From positions 58,084 through 122,083 of the forward strand of contig CAVXQE010000005.1 in NCBI GenBank assembly GCA_963763755.1: a stretch of DNA of 64,000 bases, written 5' to 3'. Source of the stretch: Gaiellasilicea sp963763755. GTDB taxonomy: Bacteria > Actinomycetota > Thermoleophilia > Gaiellales > Gaiellaceae. The notes beneath the pieces were generated by a model. The model was not told the DNA's origin, did no database searches, and saw only the letters and a list, made by a program, of their open reading frames with translations. This document shows, one piece after another, positions 52,230 through 60,999 of the stretch (within the stretch, counting starts at the first letter, position 1; each line of letters opens with the position of its first letter). A program made the translations under genes and the position numbers.

Positions 52230-52895
52230 CTAGTCGCCGAACCTGAGATCCGGCTCGAAGAGCCCGGTCTGGTACGCGAGCACGACGGCCTGCACGCGGT
52301 CGCGGAGGTTGAGCTTCCGAAGGATGTGAGTGACGTGAGTCTTGACGGTCGTCTCGCTGATGTAGAGCTCGCTACCGATCTCGGCGTTCGAGAGGCCACG
52401 AGCCATCAAGCGAAAGACGTCTCGTTCGCGCTCACTGAGCTCCTCAAATTCCGTCGGAGGAGCCGGAGGTGCTATCCGGGCGAACTTCTCGATTACCCGT
52501 CTCGTGATCGTCGGTGAGAGGAGCGCATCGCCGTCGGCGACCGTGCGGATCGCGGCGATCAGCTGTTCGGGAGAGTCGTCCTTGAGGACGAAGCCGCTTG
52601 CGCCGGCTTTCAGCGCCTCGAAGACGTATTCGTCGAGGTCGAACGTCGTAAGGATCAGAATTCGCGCGGCGTTGTCGGCCGCGAGGATGCGTCGCGACGC
52701 CTGAAGACCGTCGAGCTCCGGCATGCGGATGTCCATCAGGACGACGGTGGGGTGAAACCGCGCGGCTTTGTCTACGGCTTCGAGCCCGTTGCTCGCCTCG
52801 GCCACCACTTCGATGTCCTCCTCGCCTGCGAGCAGCATGCGAAAGCCGGCGCGCACCATCGACTGGTCGTCGGCGACGAGCACGCGGATCGTCAT
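52230..52895 (-). CDS. NarL/LuxR-type response regulator
   Basis: A 221-residue response regulator: receiver VLVADDQSMVRAGFRMLLAG, phosphoacceptor Asp in VVLMDIRMPELDG, switch residues ILTTFD and VLKDDSP, and LuxR HTH (LSERERDVFRLMARGLSNAE, SETTVKTHVTHILRKLNLRD). Its ATG overlaps the kinase stop as ATGA, so it is translationally coupled to the upstream kinase gene. A CTCCTACCCGAGTAGGAG palindrome in the kinase promoter region is a candidate target. Confidence 0.94.
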   Translation of the reverse strand: MTIRVLVADDQSMVRAGFRMLLAGEEDIEVVAEASNGLEAVDKAARFHPTVVLMDIRMPELDGLQASRRILAADNAARILILTTFDLDEYVFEALKAGASGFVLKDDSPEQLIAAIRTVADGDALLSPTITRRVIEKFARIAPPAPPTEFEELSERERDVFRLMARGLSNAEIGSELYISETTVKTHVTHILRKLNLRDRVQAVVLAYQTGLFEPDLRFGD

Positions 52896-54081
52896 CGTTC
52901 GTCCTGGCCGAGCGGGAGGCGTGTACTGAGGACGAAGCCACCCTCGACCTCCGTGCCCGCGCTCATCTTCCCGCCGTAGATCTTGACGCGTTCCCGCACG
53001 CCGATGAGCCCGTGGCCGAGGCCGTCGCTTGTCACGCCGCCGCTGCCGTTGTCACGAACCTCGATCTCCAGCTCGTCCGGCCGATAACGGACCGTCACAT
53101 CGGCGTCGGTGGCGTGCGCGTGCTTGAGAGCGTTCGTAAGGCCTTCTTGAACGATGCGATAGGCAGAGAGGTCGACTCCTCGCGGCAGCGGGAAGGGCTT
53201 GCCGTCGACATGCAGCTCGACGGGCAGGCCGGCGCGGCTGACGTCGGCAAGCAGCGAGTCGAGGCCGTCGAGGCCGGGCTGAGGCACGAGCTCGAGCCTC
53301 GTCCCCTTCGTGGCGCATAGCAGCGAGGAGACGGCGCATCTCGGCGAGCGCCGTGCGGCCGGCGCGCTCGACGCCCTTGAGCGCATCGCGGTCCTCGGCC
53401 ATCGTGGCAGGAAGCTTGTGCCTCGACTGCGCCGACGTGGAGCACCATCACGCTCACGGCGTGGGCGACGATGTCGTGGAGCTCACGGGCGATCCGTGAA
53501 CGCTCCTCCGCCACCGCGACCCGTGCAGCCGACTCGCGCTCGCGCTCGGCGTGGACGGCGCGTTCTTCCGCCGCTTCGGCCTGCTCGGCACGCTCACGCA
53601 GTGCGTAGCCCGCGACCCAGGCGACCACGAACCGAAGGGGAATGAAGACGTAGTCGCCAACTGGCAGTGGACCTGGGATGTTGTAGACGAGGATCACGAT
53701 TCCGACCAACACGATGACCAGGCCCGCGCCTGCCTTCAGCGGATCCCGCAGGTTCCCGAGCAGGAAGGCGCTTGCCAAGCCAACGAGGCCGAGACTGCCG
53801 ATGAACGCGAGCAGCACCCCGTCGCCGAACGAGATCACCGCGACCAGGACCCAGTAGGCCGCGGGCGCGGCGAAGGGGAAGCGGCGACGCGCGAACAGAG
53901 GCAGTACGAGCACAGCGACCGTGGGTGTGGCGATCCACAGCGACGTGGGCGGTGCGCCGGGCGAGTCGCGTCCGACCACGAGCTCGAGCATGCCCGCGAT
54001 CGCCAGGAACGCGATCAGCAGCTCGAACCAGTAATCGCGCGCTATGTATCGGATCCGGCCCACGGGCTGAACGTACCGCAC
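52892..54081 (-). CDS. Membrane sensor histidine kinase (HisKA_3), two frameshifts
   Basis: N-terminal part: several membrane helices (WFELLIAFLAIAGMLELVVG, LIGSLG-like stretches near residues 80-150), then a coiled linker and HisKA_3 with His in SRIARELHDIVAHAVSVMVL. The next segment (AEDRDALKGVERAGRTALAE, MRRLLAAMRHEGDE) and the HATPase (IVQEGLTNALKHAHATDADV, VRDNGSGG) are in other frames. Breaks near 53415 and 53305, each one base, restore about 396 residues. This is the actinobacterial HPK7 type. GTG start at 54079-54081. Partner is the overlapping response regulator. Confidence 0.85.
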
Positions 54082-54096
54082 GCTCTCCGAAGGCGC

Positions 54097-54114
54097 CTCC
54101 TACCCGAGTAGGAG
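54097..54114. promoter_or_regulatory. Palindrome CTCCTACCCGAGTAGGAG in kinase-CPBP divergent gap
   Basis: A 7-bp perfect inverted repeat with a 4-base centre sits 16 bases upstream of the kinase start and 110 bases before the CPBP gene. An 18-base stretch around its core, CGCCTCCTACCCGAGTAG, recurs at 55109-55126 beyond the CPBP gene. Position suggests a binding site of the NarL-type regulator at 52230; this is inference. Confidence 0.5.
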
Positions 54115-54223
54115 CCGGAATCGTCGGCGAGTCGGAGCCCGAATCCGGCTTTCCGACGAGGCGACTGACGCCACCGCCTCTTAGCGTCGGGCAGTGGAAT
54201 CGACCCCCAAAAGGAGGACGCAG

Positions 54224-55024
54224 ATGAGCGTCTCATACCCACTCACAGCCATTGCCCGCTCTGACGCCGCTGCCTCGAGCGTCGAGATTCCGCAGCTGCG
54301 GATCCGCGGGATCCTCGCCGTCTGGGCCGCCGCCGCGCTCCCGATGGCGGTGCTCGCCTGGCTCGTCGCGCCCGTGCTGGCGGACCGGTTCTCCGGCGAC
54401 GGCCACGTGCCGATGGCGAAGGCACTGTTCGTATCCCTCACGATCGGCATGGTCTGGCAGTTCGTCCTCGTCGCGGGCCTCGTACGTCGCGAGCAGGGGA
54501 CCCTCCGCTGGTCGACGGTCCGCGAGGCGCTCTGGCTCCGCTCTCCGCGGAGCCCGCGCAGCGGCCGCGTCGGTGGTCGCGTGTGGCTCGTCGTGATTCC
54601 GCTGATCCTCGCGTTCACCTTCGCGCAGGAGCTGCTCGCGATCGTGCCGGCGCCGGACGACCGGGAGTTCGCCACGATCCTCGAGTCGGACGCCGGCAAG
54701 GCGTTCCTGGACGGGGCCTTCGGCTGGTACGGCCTCATCCTCGTGATGTTCCTGTTCAACACCATGCTCGGCGAGGAACTCCTGTTCCGCGGGTACCTCC
54801 TTCCGCGCATGAACGGCGCCTTCGGGCGCGGCGACTGGGTGGCGAACGGCCTCCTCTTCGCCGGCTACCACCTGCACGTGCCGTGGGCGATCCCCGGAAC
54901 GCTCCTCGACATGTTCACAATCTCGTACCCGACGAAGCGGTATCGGAGCACCTGGATCGGGATCGCAGTGCACAGCGCCCAGAGCGTGTTCCTCGCGATA
55001 TTCATCTTCACGCTCGTCGTCTGA
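54224..55024 (+). CDS. CPBP family intramembrane metalloprotease
   Basis: From the ATG at 54224 (AAAGGAGG ten bases upstream) a protein of about 266 residues with around seven membrane helices. The CAAX/Abi motifs are present: EELLFRGYLLPRM (motif 1 EExxxR) and NGLLFAGYHLHVPWAIP (motif 2, with His), and a later His in IAVHSAQSVF. Bacterial CPBP proteases act in bacteriocin immunity, envelope stress and signalling, where they cleave membrane proteins. Being divergent from a kinase/regulator pair with a shared palindrome, it is a plausible target of that system. Confidence 0.9.
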   Translation: MSVSYPLTAIARSDAAASSVEIPQLRIRGILAVWAAAALPMAVLAWLVAPVLADRFSGDGHVPMAKALFVSLTIGMVWQFVLVAGLVRREQGTLRWSTVREALWLRSPRSPRSGRVGGRVWLVVIPLILAFTFAQELLAIVPAPDDREFATILESDAGKAFLDGAFGWYGLILVMFLFNTMLGEELLFRGYLLPRMNGAFGRGDWVANGLLFAGYHLHVPWAIPGTLLDMFTISYPTKRYRSTWIGIAVHSAQSVFLAIFIFTLVV

Positions 55025-55456
55025 GGCATCGCACCGCTATCAGTCCAAGTCCTGTGGGTCGCCTTCGGGCCTGCAGGACTTGGCACGTCGTGCGGAGGTG
55101 CCGCTCGACGCCTCCTACCCGAGTAGCACGGGCTGAAGCCGAAACGACGCATTCGTCCGGCGACATCTGAAAGAGTGACTTCGGGCGCTCGTATCCCCGC
55201 CTCCCCGACCGGAGTCCCGCCGACGCATGCCGATCGCGGGGGGAGGGCGCCCCTATCCGAGCGCCTGATCGTATCTCCGCCGCCGCGAACGTCGCGGCGC
55301 AGGCGTTAAACGCGCCGACTCGCTAATGACCTCGGACTGTCGGGCGCGGACGTGGGCTATCCGTCGTATCAAGCTCCTCGGGCGAGAAGACCCTCGCGCA
55401 AGCTAGTTCGGGAATGTCCCCCGACGTACGAGTAGACGACAGGTCAGGATTGGCGG
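55025..55456. other. Intergenic region with hairpins and repeat copies
   Basis: No gene. It contains a terminator-like stem (55045-55083), the second copy of CGCCTCCTACCCGAGTAG (55109-55126), a CGCCGCGA-ACG-TCGCGGCG hairpin (55281-55299) and a short copy of the dispersed element, AGTTCGGGAATGTCCCCCGA (55404-55423). Confidence 0.5.
55045..55083 (+). terminator. Stem-loop after CPBP gene
   Basis: CCAAGTCCTG (55045-55054) pairs perfectly with CAGGACTTGG (55074-55083); the 19-base loop contains its own GCC-TTCG-GGC hairpin. About 20 bases past the CPBP stop. No T-run. Confidence 0.5.
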
Positions 55457-55984
55457 ATGCTCGTCATCGTTACCGGCCCAATCGCGAGCGGTAAGTCCAG
55501 TCTTGCGCGTGCCGTCGCGTGTGAACTCGGGAAGCGGGGGCGTAAAGCAGCCGCGGTTGACCTTGATCTCATCTACGAGATGCTCGATCCCTCTCGCGCA
55601 CCAAAGACTGATGTGGCGCGGTGGGCTCAGGCACGACGGATCAGCGGGCGACTGGCCACCGCGCTTCTTGCCGAGGATGTTGCGGTGGTCGTTGAGGGCG
55701 AGTTGCTAACGCCAGCTCAACGGACGGACTTCATCGATGCGCTGCCGCCGGGAGTCGAGGCGCGCTTCGTCACGCTCTCGCTCTCGTTCGAGGTAGCCCT
55801 CGAGCGTGCAACCAACGACGAGACGCGCGGTCTGTCACGCGATCCCGCATTCCTCCGTGACCACTACGCGGCAACTGCGCAGGCTCTCCGTGAAGTGGCA
55901 CCCGGCGATCTGGTGATCGACACCGGTGCCACGGCCCTCCGAGAGGCAGCCTGCGCCGTCGCCGACTGGGCATTGCCGCCCTAG
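55457..55984 (+). CDS. P-loop kinase-like protein
   Basis: A 175-residue single-domain P-loop protein: Walker A in VIVTGPIASGKSSLARAVAC, a possible lid Arg/Asp pattern in the middle (DPSRAPKTDVARWAQARRI), VVVEGELLTPAQRTDFIDAL, and VALERATNDETRGLSRDPAF, similar to the AAA_33/zeta-toxin/chloramphenicol phosphotransferase group. The substrate is unknown; a small-molecule phosphotransferase is likely. Codon usage is weaker in G+C than the long housekeeping genes. A dispersed repeat follows the stop. Confidence 0.8.
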   Translation: MLVIVTGPIASGKSSLARAVACELGKRGRKAAAVDLDLIYEMLDPSRAPKTDVARWAQARRISGRLATALLAEDVAVVVEGELLTPAQRTDFIDALPPGVEARFVTLSLSFEVALERATNDETRGLSRDPAFLRDHYAATAQALREVAPGDLVIDTGATALREAACAVADWALPP

Positions 55985-56000
55985 GCGGGGACGATCTCGC

Positions 56001-56028
56001 CTGGGCCAGCGTTCGGGAATGTCCCTGA
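56001..56028. repeat. Dispersed element copy: CTGGGCCAGCGTTCGGGAATG...
   Basis: CTGGGCCAGCGTTCGGGAAT then GTCCCTGA (one C fewer than the others), directly after the P-loop kinase gene. Same element as 56563-56591 and 63563-63591, with shorter relatives at 55404 and 58047. Confidence 0.75.
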
Positions 56029-56140
56029 CGGCAACGAAGTACCGATGGCGCGGTCAGTCGTACCTGTGACAGGGTGGCGTCGAGCAGCCGGCCGAGTGGA
56101 AGCGCGCTGCGCTTCACGGTCGACGCACGAAGGGAGCCTC

Positions 56141-56455
56141 ATGCAAGCACGGATGGCCACCTATGGTTTTAGTGGCGATGCCGATGACCTCGGTCGCCGG
56201 GCAGAGGAAGGCATCCTGCCGATCCTCAAGTCGCAGCCGGGCTACAAGAGTTACTCGGTTGCTATTGGAGACGGCGAGGTGCTCTCACTCAGTGTTTGGG
56301 ACACGCGTGCCGACGCCGAGGCAGGAAGCGAGGTCGTTGCCTCGTGGGTCGCCGAGAACATGGCTGGCGAACTCGACCTGATCAAGATTCAGTACGCCGA
56401 GGTCATGTTCAGCACCACGCTCGGTGTCAGCACGTTGGACCGCGCAACCGCCTGA
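56141..56455 (+). CDS. Small ABM-like (dimeric alpha-beta barrel) protein
   Basis: From the ATG at 56141 (GAAGGGAG upstream) a 104-residue protein resembling antibiotic biosynthesis monooxygenase domains: ARMATYGFSGDADDLGRRAE, EGILPILKSQPGYKSYSVAI and LSLSVWDTRADAEAGSEVVA. Members are cofactor-free oxygenases or heme-degrading enzymes; without the Asn/Trp/His catalytic residues its activity is uncertain. It lies in a stretch with less G+C bias, between two copies of the dispersed repeat, so it looks like accessory DNA. Confidence 0.72.
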   Translation: MQARMATYGFSGDADDLGRRAEEGILPILKSQPGYKSYSVAIGDGEVLSLSVWDTRADAEAGSEVVASWVAENMAGELDLIKIQYAEVMFSTTLGVSTLDRATA

Positions 56456-56562
56456 TAGACAGCTTGCGGCAGGCGTGGGAGGGCGAGCCAACTCGCACGT
56501 CCCACGCCTGCCATTGAGACTCGGTGGCGACACAAATCGTACGGCGGGGCTTGGATGGTGGG

Positions 56563-56591
56563 CTGGGCCAGCGTTCGGAAATGTCCCCTGA
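56563..56591. repeat. Dispersed element copy: CTGGGCCAGCGTTCGGAAATG...
   Basis: CTGGGCCAGCGTTCGGAAATG followed by TCCCCTGA, differing from the 63563 copy at two positions. It lies between the ABM-like gene and a tiny membrane protein gene. Confidence 0.75.
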
Positions 56592-56634
56592 GCCGTCGCT
56601 CTGTGGAACGAGCGGTCGTGTGTATGGTGGGATC

Positions 56635-56799
56635 ATGTCGAGACAAGCATTAGGTAACGCCCTTGCGGGCGTATTGTTCTTCATCATCGCGATCGTGGAC
56701 ATCACCCGTGACTCGTCCGGTATCGGAGTGGTATTCCTGGTGTTCGCCGCGGTTTTCCTGGGGCTAGCGTTCTCAGCCCGTAAGACCGTCGCCCCGTAG
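56635..56799 (+). CDS. Small two-helix membrane protein
   Basis: A 54-residue protein with two membrane helices (ALAGVLFFIIAIVDITRDSS, GIGVVFLVFAAVFLGLAFSA) and a short basic tail. No family is recognised. GGTGGG lies before the ATG at 56635. Its start is 44 bases after a dispersed repeat copy. Confidence 0.6.
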   Translation: MSRQALGNALAGVLFFIIAIVDITRDSSGIGVVFLVFAAVFLGLAFSARKTVAP

Positions 56800-56884
56800 T
56801 CCTCTGGGAGATCTCGGCTGGCCCAGCGTTGCTCCTATGTCAATTGGGGTTCGTTTTGAGTGTCGGTAGACGGTGGCGTGCGAG

Positions 56885-57870
56885 TTAGCGCTTGAGGCAG
56901 CGGATGGCTTCGCGGCGTCTCTTGCATTCGGCCTGCGTGCGGGCGACGTAGGCGCGGGCCGGGGTCGTGCAGGCGGCTGGGTGATCGCGATGCGGTGCAG
57001 GGCGCGGTTGAGCTGGCGGTTGCCGCCGCGGTCGAGTCGGTGGCGTTGGTGTTTGCCGGAGCTGGGGTCGAGGGCGACGCCGGCGAGGCGGGCGAGAGGG
57101 CGTCGGAGCGGAAGCGGTCGACGGGGCGACCACGCGAGAGCACCTGGGCGGCACGTCAAGGGTCCGACAGCCGGGCAAGTCGAGCAGGCGTGGCGCGAGC
57201 TCCTGCGGACGGGTCGAGGATCTCCCGCTCGAGCTCGCTGACCGGAGCGCGTCAAGATGCGGCAGCGAGCGAGCAGGTCACGCGGCGATCCGCACCGGTG
57301 TCGTCTGCTCTCGGCGAGCGAGCGCAGGCGGCGTGAGCCGCTCGAGCCAGCCGTCGGTCGAGGGCGCCCAGCGGCACCGCGCGTGCCGGGTCGAGCTGGT
57401 GAGGCGCCGTCGCATCCGCTGCGCAGCAGCGGCGCCGCGCGGCGGACAGGTCGTCGCGCTGGTGCGACCAGCAGCTTCAGCTCCCGCAGGCGTCGGCCTC
57501 GCCGAGCGCGGACTGTCGAGCTCGGGCTCCTGCAGCGCCGAGCGAGCGACTGGAGCGCGTCGATCGGGTCGTACTTGCCGCGAACGCGGCCGTGGCGTCG
57601 CTGCGGCGAGCGGCTCAGCCGTGGCGGCACCGTCTCAGCCGCTCGCTCGCTCAGTAGCGCGGCTCAAGCCGACGCGTGACGTGCCGGCAGCCCTCAAGAG
57701 CCCAGAGGCGCTCCTCGGCGAAGCGCCTGCGCGTAGACCGCGCACATCAGCCTCGATCGGCCCGCTCCACTGTCAGCAAGCGCTCGGTCAAGCTCGTCGA
57801 CAGCGGTTGCCGTCGCGAGTGCGTGTCGACGCCGACCACCAACAACGACCATCCAGATCGTCCTCCGGCC
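56885..57870 (-). pseudogene. IS110-family transposase remnant
   Basis: Degenerate, multi-frame coding for an IS110/IS116/IS902 transposase. Recognisable pieces are VVGVDTHSRRQ (N-terminal DEDD motif region), EERLWALEGCRHVTRRLE, RGKYDPIDALQSLARR, and VALDPSSGKHQRHRLDRGGN with RQLNRALHRIAITQ; the C-terminal ARAYVARTQAECKRRREAIR with CLKR ends at a TAA (56885-56887). Many frame changes make it non-functional. IS110 elements have no inverted repeats, so the ends cannot be fixed. It sits between accessory genes and a two-component system, surrounded by copies of the dispersed GGGAATGTCCC repeat. Confidence 0.72.
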
Positions 57871-58080
57871 GTGCAAGGGGGCGACCGGCGAGGGCGGGCA
57901 GGACTCAGATGCGGGGCGAAGCCAGGCTCCTATCAAGCCACACTCGGACGGTCTCAGGAACGCGGCGGCGTCACGACGCTGACAAGTCGGCAACGGACGA
58001 CACCACGGCGAATCGGAGTCAGCCGACGCCAAGCCGAGTCTGACATGAGCGGGAATGTCACCTGAGGCACCGGCAGCAGG

Positions 58081-58740
58081 TCACGCCTCCCCGGCGTCGT
58101 GGGCTAGCAGGGCGATCTGCACGCGGTTGTTGAACTCGAGCTTCTCGAGCACGCGCGAGACGTGCGACTTGACGGTCGGCACGCTCATGTAGAGCTCGCG
58201 GCCGATCTCGGCGTTGGACTTGCCCAGCCCGACCGCGACGGCGACCTCGCGCTCGCGCTCGGTGAGGCGGTCGAGTTGCTCGCGGGCGTGCCGCTGGCGG
58301 TCGTGGGTCTCGCCGTCGGTCACGTGACCGATCAACCGGCGGGTGATCGTCGGGGAGAGCATCGGCTCGCCGGCGGCGACGGCCCGCACGGCACGGACGA
58401 TGTCGGCCGGCGGCGTGTCCTTGAGGAGGAACCCGCTGGCGCCGGCGCGCAGGGCGCGCAGGACGTCGTCGTCGACCTCGAACGTCGTGAGGACGATGAC
58501 CTCGGGCGCGTTGTCGTGAGCGCGCAGCAACTCGGTGGCGGCCAGGCCGTCCATCCCGGGCATCCGGATGTCCATCAGCACGATGTCGGGCTCGTGCTCG
58601 GCCACCGCGTGTGCGACCTCGCTGCCGTCCGCCGCCTCGCCGACGATCACGATCTCCTCGACGCCCGCGAGCAGCATCGACAGCCCGGCGCGGACGAGCG
58701 CGTCGTCGTCGACCACCAGGACGCGGATCTGCTCGCTCAC
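58081..58740 (-). CDS. NarL/LuxR-type response regulator
   Basis: About 219 residues: receiver QIRVLVVDDDALVRAGLSML, Asp in DIVLMDIRMPGMDG, switch VIVLTTFEV and FLLKDTPP, LuxR HTH (LTEREREVAVAVGLGKSNAE, SVPTVKSHVSRVLEKLEFNN). The GTG at 58738-58740 overlaps the kinase stop as GTGA, the usual coupling in this window; an in-frame ATG at 58749 is the alternative. Partner is the kinase at 58737-59939. Confidence 0.93.
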   Translation of the reverse strand: MSEQIRVLVVDDDALVRAGLSMLLAGVEEIVIVGEAADGSEVAHAVAEHEPDIVLMDIRMPGMDGLAATELLRAHDNAPEVIVLTTFEVDDDVLRALRAGASGFLLKDTPPADIVRAVRAVAAGEPMLSPTITRRLIGHVTDGETHDRQRHAREQLDRLTEREREVAVAVGLGKSNAEIGRELYMSVPTVKSHVSRVLEKLEFNNRVQIALLAHDAGEA

Positions 58741-59939
58741 TTCGGCCACGGCAACCAGGCGCGAAGCTGGAAGTCGCCCGCCTCGTCGAGCCCGTGCACG
58801 AGGCTGCCGCCGGAGAGCGTCGCCCGCTCGGCCAGGCCGACGAGGCCGGTCCTCGCCCCGGGGATCTCCGACTCGCCGGCGGCCAGGACCGGTGCCGAGT
58901 TGCGCACCTCGATCGTCAGACCCTCCCCCGGGGCGCCCTCCACAAGGAGGTCCACCGCGGCCGAGGTGGCGTGCTTGCGCGCGTTGGTCAGCGCCTCCTG
59001 GACGATCCGCAGCGCGTGGCGACCGATCGCGTCAGGGACGGCGGCCAGGTCCGCGAGACGGATTTCGGCGTGGAGGAGCATCCCGGCGGCGCGTGACTCC
59101 TCGAGCAGGCCGGGCAGCGCCGCGAGCGTCGGCTGGGGCGGCTGCGGCGCCTCGCCGTCGGGCCCGTCGCGCAGCACGCCGATCACAGCGCGCAGGTCCT
59201 CGAGCGCCTGGTGTGCGCTGGCGCGGATCACTGCGGCCGCGCGCGCGACCTCCTCGGGCGGCGCGTCCGGGCGGAACTCCAGCGCGCCGGCGTGCAGGCT
59301 CAGCAGCGAGATCCGGTGGGCCAGCACGTCGTGCATCTCGCGCGCGATGCGCGTGCGCTCGGCGTGGCGGATCTGCTCGACGCGCAGCTCCTGCTCGGCC
59401 TCGGCATGGCGCACGCGCTCGCGCCGCGACTGGCGGCGCCCGCGGATGAACATGCCCCACGCGACGATGGCGGCGTAGGCCAGCGTCTGGATGACGAAGA
59501 ACGCCAGCGGCGGCAGCGAGTCGTCGTCGGGCTGCACGGCGCGGTAGACCGGAAACATCGCGAGCTGCAGTCCGGCGACGAGGAACGCCAGCTGCCAGCG
59601 GCGGTAGGCGGCGACGGTGAACAGGACGATCAGGCCGGCAAAGCCCGCGGAGGACGAGAAGGCCACGATCGGCACCGAGGCCAGACCGAGGCCGAATGGC
59701 CAACGCCGCCGCCACCACAGGGCGAGGCAGAGCGCAGCGCCACCAATCACATCGAAGACAAGCAGGGGCCCGTCCAGCCCGCGGCCGACCTGGTCAGCCA
59801 GCGCCAGGCCGCCTAGGGCGGTCGCCAGCAGGAACAGCGAGCAGTCGACGACCCAGTCGAACCGCGAGCGGCGCGAGGGCGGCTCCTCGTCCTCCTCCGG
59901 GACGACGACCAGGGTGGACAGGAGACGGCGAGCGGTCAC
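58737..59939 (-). CDS. Membrane sensor histidine kinase (HisKA_3)
   Basis: An intact 400-residue kinase: about four to six N-terminal helices (VVDCSLFLLATALGGLALAD, FLVAGLQLAMFPVYRAVQPD), a coiled linker (RVRHAEAEQELRVEQIRHAE), HisKA_3 with His in TRIAREMHDVLAHRISLLSL, and an HATPase with RIVQEALTNARKHATSAAVD and GLVGLAERATLSGG. GTG start at 59937-59939. Divergent from the ABC exporter genes at 60100; kinase-regulator pairs of this type commonly control an adjacent ABC-2 exporter for peptide antibiotics or envelope stress. Confidence 0.92.
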   Translation of the reverse strand: MTARRLLSTLVVVPEEDEEPPSRRSRFDWVVDCSLFLLATALGGLALADQVGRGLDGPLLVFDVIGGAALCLALWWRRRWPFGLGLASVPIVAFSSSAGFAGLIVLFTVAAYRRWQLAFLVAGLQLAMFPVYRAVQPDDDSLPPLAFFVIQTLAYAAIVAWGMFIRGRRQSRRERVRHAEAEQELRVEQIRHAERTRIAREMHDVLAHRISLLSLHAGALEFRPDAPPEEVARAAAVIRASAHQALEDLRAVIGVLRDGPDGEAPQPPQPTLAALPGLLEESRAAGMLLHAEIRLADLAAVPDAIGRHALRIVQEALTNARKHATSAAVDLLVEGAPGEGLTIEVRNSAPVLAAGESEIPGARTGLVGLAERATLSGGSLVHGLDEAGDFQLRAWLPWPK

Positions 59940-59997
59940 TCCGCCAAGAGTAGGTGTCTCGGCCGCCCTTGGACACCGTTCCGAAGTCGATCAGATC

Positions 59998-60013
59998 ACC
60001 GACTTTCGTCGGT
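59998..60013. promoter_or_regulatory. Palindrome ACCGAC-TTTC-GTCGGT, candidate operator
   Basis: A 6-bp perfect inverted repeat in the gap between the kinase (start 59939) and the ABC ATPase gene (start 60100). A suitable site for the regulator at 58081, which would control both divergent units. Not tested. Confidence 0.45.
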
Positions 60014-60099
60014 CCAAGAGTCGCCCTATGGCCGATTGCCGAGCCCCGCTTCGCGGCCCATCGTGTCGTCAGGACAACGAACTCAACTGGAGGATGCAA

Positions 60100-60999
60100 A
60101 TGGCAGCGATCGAGATTCAAGGACTCTCAAAACGCTTCGGCGAGGTAGCCGCAGTCGACGACCTGAGCTTCACCGCTCGCGAAGGAGCCGTGACCGGCTT
60201 CCTCGGGCCCAACGGGGCCGGCAAGTCGACGACGCTGCGGATGCTCCTCGGCCTGGTGCGGCCGAGCCAAGGCAGCGCCACGATCGGCGGCAAGCCGTAC
60301 GCGGCGATGGCGGAGCCGTTCCGCCGCGTCGGGGCAGTGCTCGAGGCGGACGCCTTTCATCCCGGTCGGCGGGCGCGCGATCACCTTCGCGTCCTGGCGA
60401 CCGCCGCAGGTCTCCCGCTCGCGCGCGTCGACGCGGTGCTCCGCGAGGTCGACCTCGCCGACGTCGGGCACCGCCGGGTCAAGGGCTTCTCGCTCGGAAT
60501 GCGTCAACGCCTCGGTCTGGCGAGCGCCTTGCTCGGCGAGCCGGAGGTGTTGATCCTGGACGAGCCTGCGAACGGCCTCGATCCGGAGGGCGTCCACTGG
60601 TTGCGGCAGTTCGTGCGTGCGTTCGCCGACAGAGGCGGCACCGTGCTGGTCTCGAGCCACGTGCTCGCCGAGGTCGCCCAGACCGTCGACGACGTGGTGA
60701 TCATCGCGAACGGGGGACTCGTCACCCAGTCCTCGCTCGCCGAGCTGGCCAACCGGTCGCGATCCGGTGTGCGAGTGCGAACGCCGCAGGCCGAGGCGCT
60801 GCGCGGCGCGCTGCTCGCTCAGGGCATCTCTGCCCAGCTCGTCGCCGCCGATGCGCTCGTCGCCCTTGAGAGCGCCGCCGAGGCGGTGGGTCTGGTCGCG
60901 GCAGGCATCGGCGCGGTCATCTACGAGATGACGCCGGAGCACTTCAACCTCGAGGAGATGTTCCTCGAGCTCACGACTTCCGAAGGAGCATCCCGATGA
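60100..60999 (+). CDS. ABC-2 exporter ATPase
   Basis: From the ATG at 60100 (GGAGGA five bases upstream) 299 residues: AIEIQGLSKRFGEVAAVDDL, Walker A GFLGPNGAGKSTTLRMLLGL, signature FSLGMRQRLGLASALLG, Walker B VLILDEPANGLDPEG, H-loop VLVSSHVLAEVAQ. The C-terminus ends FNLEEMFLELTTSE, as in BcrA/CcmA-type exporters. It partners the permease directly downstream (ATGA overlap). Likely role: export of a peptide, lipid or drug, under control of the adjacent kinase/regulator. Confidence 0.95.
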   Translation: MAAIEIQGLSKRFGEVAAVDDLSFTAREGAVTGFLGPNGAGKSTTLRMLLGLVRPSQGSATIGGKPYAAMAEPFRRVGAVLEADAFHPGRRARDHLRVLATAAGLPLARVDAVLREVDLADVGHRRVKGFSLGMRQRLGLASALLGEPEVLILDEPANGLDPEGVHWLRQFVRAFADRGGTVLVSSHVLAEVAQTVDDVVIIANGGLVTQSSLAELANRSRSGVRVRTPQAEALRGALLAQGISAQLVAADALVALESAAEAVGLVAAGIGAVIYEMTPEHFNLEEMFLELTTSEGASR

